Assembly: GCA_022829145.1 (NCBI GenBank)
Contig: CM040764.1
Location: 14,173,670-14,237,669 of the forward strand
Direction of reading: 5' to 3'
From: Albula goreensis
Taxonomy: Eukaryota > Chordata > Actinopteri > Albuliformes > Albulidae
DNA length: 64,000 bases
Shown: positions 62,241 to 64,000 of the stretch, piece after piece
Position numbering within the stretch: position 1 is the first letter of the stretch
Layout of the letters: each line of letters starts with the position of its first letter
Notes under the pieces: model-generated
Seen by the model: only the letters and a program-made list of their open reading frames with translations
Databases searched by the model: none
Told to the model about the DNA's origin: nothing
Program-made: the position numbers and the translations under genes

Positions 62241-63399
62241 TAGTGGAATTTTCCAGATGAGCCATTGCACCTTAAAACACATTAAATACGTGCTGCAATT
62301 TCAGTACGTCTTGAAATGTACATTTTGATTAATTGTGAAATTCACAATGTCTTATTTAAAATGAATTAGTTCTGTGTAATATTTGGACCAGTTAAGATCT
62401 TAAAAATATGAAGAATATGAACTGGGATTATTTTCCCTAGCAAAGCTACAGTAACATCTTAGGTCTTTTCACAGCAACAGCTTGCATCTCTTAACACAGG
62501 CTTCAGTGGAGAATAAGAGCTCTGCTACATGGTCAGTGCATGTCATTTCCTAAACTATGATATGTCCTATGCTCCTATATATTAAATTTGCTTCCATATT
62601 TAATATTCTTCTGTCATATGCATGGTAAATTGCTGTTTAATCCATAATGCATTGATTTATAATTCTAAACAAAAGATTGATTTATAAATGAGAAACACAT
62701 TGCATGTATGTCATGACTTGTTTTAATTGCACACTAGATAAGTAAATAAATATAACATTGAGCTCAGTAATGACTCCCTAATGACTTGCCCACAAACACT
62801 TCCAGGGATTGCATTGTCTCATTCTCATTAATACCAGAGGACAAATACCTCAGAGGCATGCATGGCACTGGCTTAGTTTTAGATTCTCAATGCTTCACTG
62901 TGTCCTAAGAGGAGACACTGACAGAGATGGCCATTACACTGACCCTAGGGGAGCTGTGCATATACTGACAGAGATGGAGTGAGTAAAAATATGATTTATT
63001 CCACAATAAAAACCGATGCACTGGCTGTGTTGCCCCACCCCCATTCCTGATTCCAGTATATTTTTGGGTCCTTAATTGCAGAAGGCATTTCCTTGAACTA
63101 GTCATTTGTTTAATTACACCTTGTTAGCTTCACACTCAAACATCTAACAAGACAGTCAACTGCTAATTAGTAAATTGCCAATGAATTTATCTTAAACAGT
63201 AGTACCTAATTCTGAATCTGCCCATTAGTGTTGGAAACCTAATGTAAGCCCCCACTTAAGTGTGTTTATCACTCTTGGAAAGATATACTGTGGTAAAGTG
63301 TTTGGGGTTTGGAGTCTTGGATGATCTAGCTGCTGTAGAGAATGGCCATGTGATGGGCTCTGATAAAATCTATGTAATAAAATAAGTTATAGTATAAAG

Positions 63400-63436
<37 letters not shown>

Positions 63437-64000
63437 CTGTATTTTATACCGTGCTGTCACTATTTGGGCACTCTTTCTATTTCAATGCTGTAGTTGGATT
63501 ACAAATGCCAGAGCTAATGGAGAATAACCCAGGCCATGTGAGGCGGTATATTTAACTCGTATATTTAGCATGAAATAAGTCTGGTCGATTGTTGTTATAA
63601 TGAGACTGAACTTTGTCATGCCTTTCTTCCTGAGTACCTGGTGGGGTACCAGAGAGACAGCAGCACATCACAAACATAACCACGGTAATCATGCACAATA
63701 TTACCCAAAGACTGAGGGACGGCCGTTTCTGGAAATGTTTCATTTCATTTATTTACTGCCACACAGCCAGGCTGGTGGATTTTTCCTTTGAGAAAAGATA
63801 AATAACAGTTCTATTCACAAGAGCTCACTTCAATAAAATATGTCATTTGTTGTCATACATAGACTCGTCCATGACAACCACATGACACAGCTCTGTAACC
63901 GAAGGAACAAACTAGCACCGTGTAAACATTCCTCCTACTGGTAATTGTGCTTCTTATCGTTATGCCACAGGTTATATCGGCATCTAAACAGACTCGTGCT
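62241..64000. other. AT-rich noncoding stretch to window end
   Basis: It holds a GT microsatellite (63402-63434) and otherwise ordinary AT-rich sequence with many TAAT words and no credible ORF. The window ends without a gene boundary. Confidence 0.5.
63402..63434. repeat. (GT)n microsatellite
   Basis: A pure GT tract passes into TATATA. Confidence 0.93.

Overview
The window reads as vertebrate nuclear DNA, most likely from a ray-finned fish. It is AT-rich and clearly depleted in CpG outside a few islets. It carries many (CA)n/(GT)n and (GA)n microsatellites and long A or T runs, and has no operon-like ORF packing. I see no mammalian SINEs. The fish assignment is inference from repeat style, not from a gene. 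No ORF has a recognisable protein domain or a convincing exon structure; the longest is 168 codons and looks like chance. I call no CDS, tRNA, rRNA, snRNA, CRISPR array or named gene.

Layout. 1-33 kb is noncoding DNA in which GC-richer, low-simplicity islands alternate with AT-rich filler. The islands are dense in homeodomain, POU, CRE and CCAAT-type words and look like candidate conserved noncoding (enhancer) elements. A compact CCAAT+TATA core-promoter arrangement lies at 5.41-5.48 kb. At 33.0-33.46 kb is the only real CpG island, with two tandem CCAAT boxes just upstream; it is the best candidate for a transcription start and first noncoding exon. A consensus 5' splice site (CAG|GTAAGT) follows at 34.72 kb. 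From 35 to 64 kb the same enhancer-desert texture continues.

Mobile DNA is sparse. There is one 333-bp MITE with CAGG...CCTG ends and a TA flank (58425-58757), Tc1/mariner-pogo/Tigger-like, and one probable LINE 3' tail (hairpin plus TTAC repeats, near 49.4 kb). Other directly visible structure includes a perfect 15-bp hairpin with inverted CCAAT boxes (54210-54245), a nested dyad (36304-36350), a 10-bp GC-rich inverted repeat (55477-55513), three four-tract G-quadruplex motifs, a 27-bp minisatellite, an RFX X-box and CTCF-like sites.

Interpretation (inference): this is a regulatory gene desert, or a very large intron, around a developmental gene whose coding exons lie outside the window or are too short to recognise. 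Nothing here amounts to a self-contained new biological system. All enhancer calls are low-confidence because conservation could not be tested.
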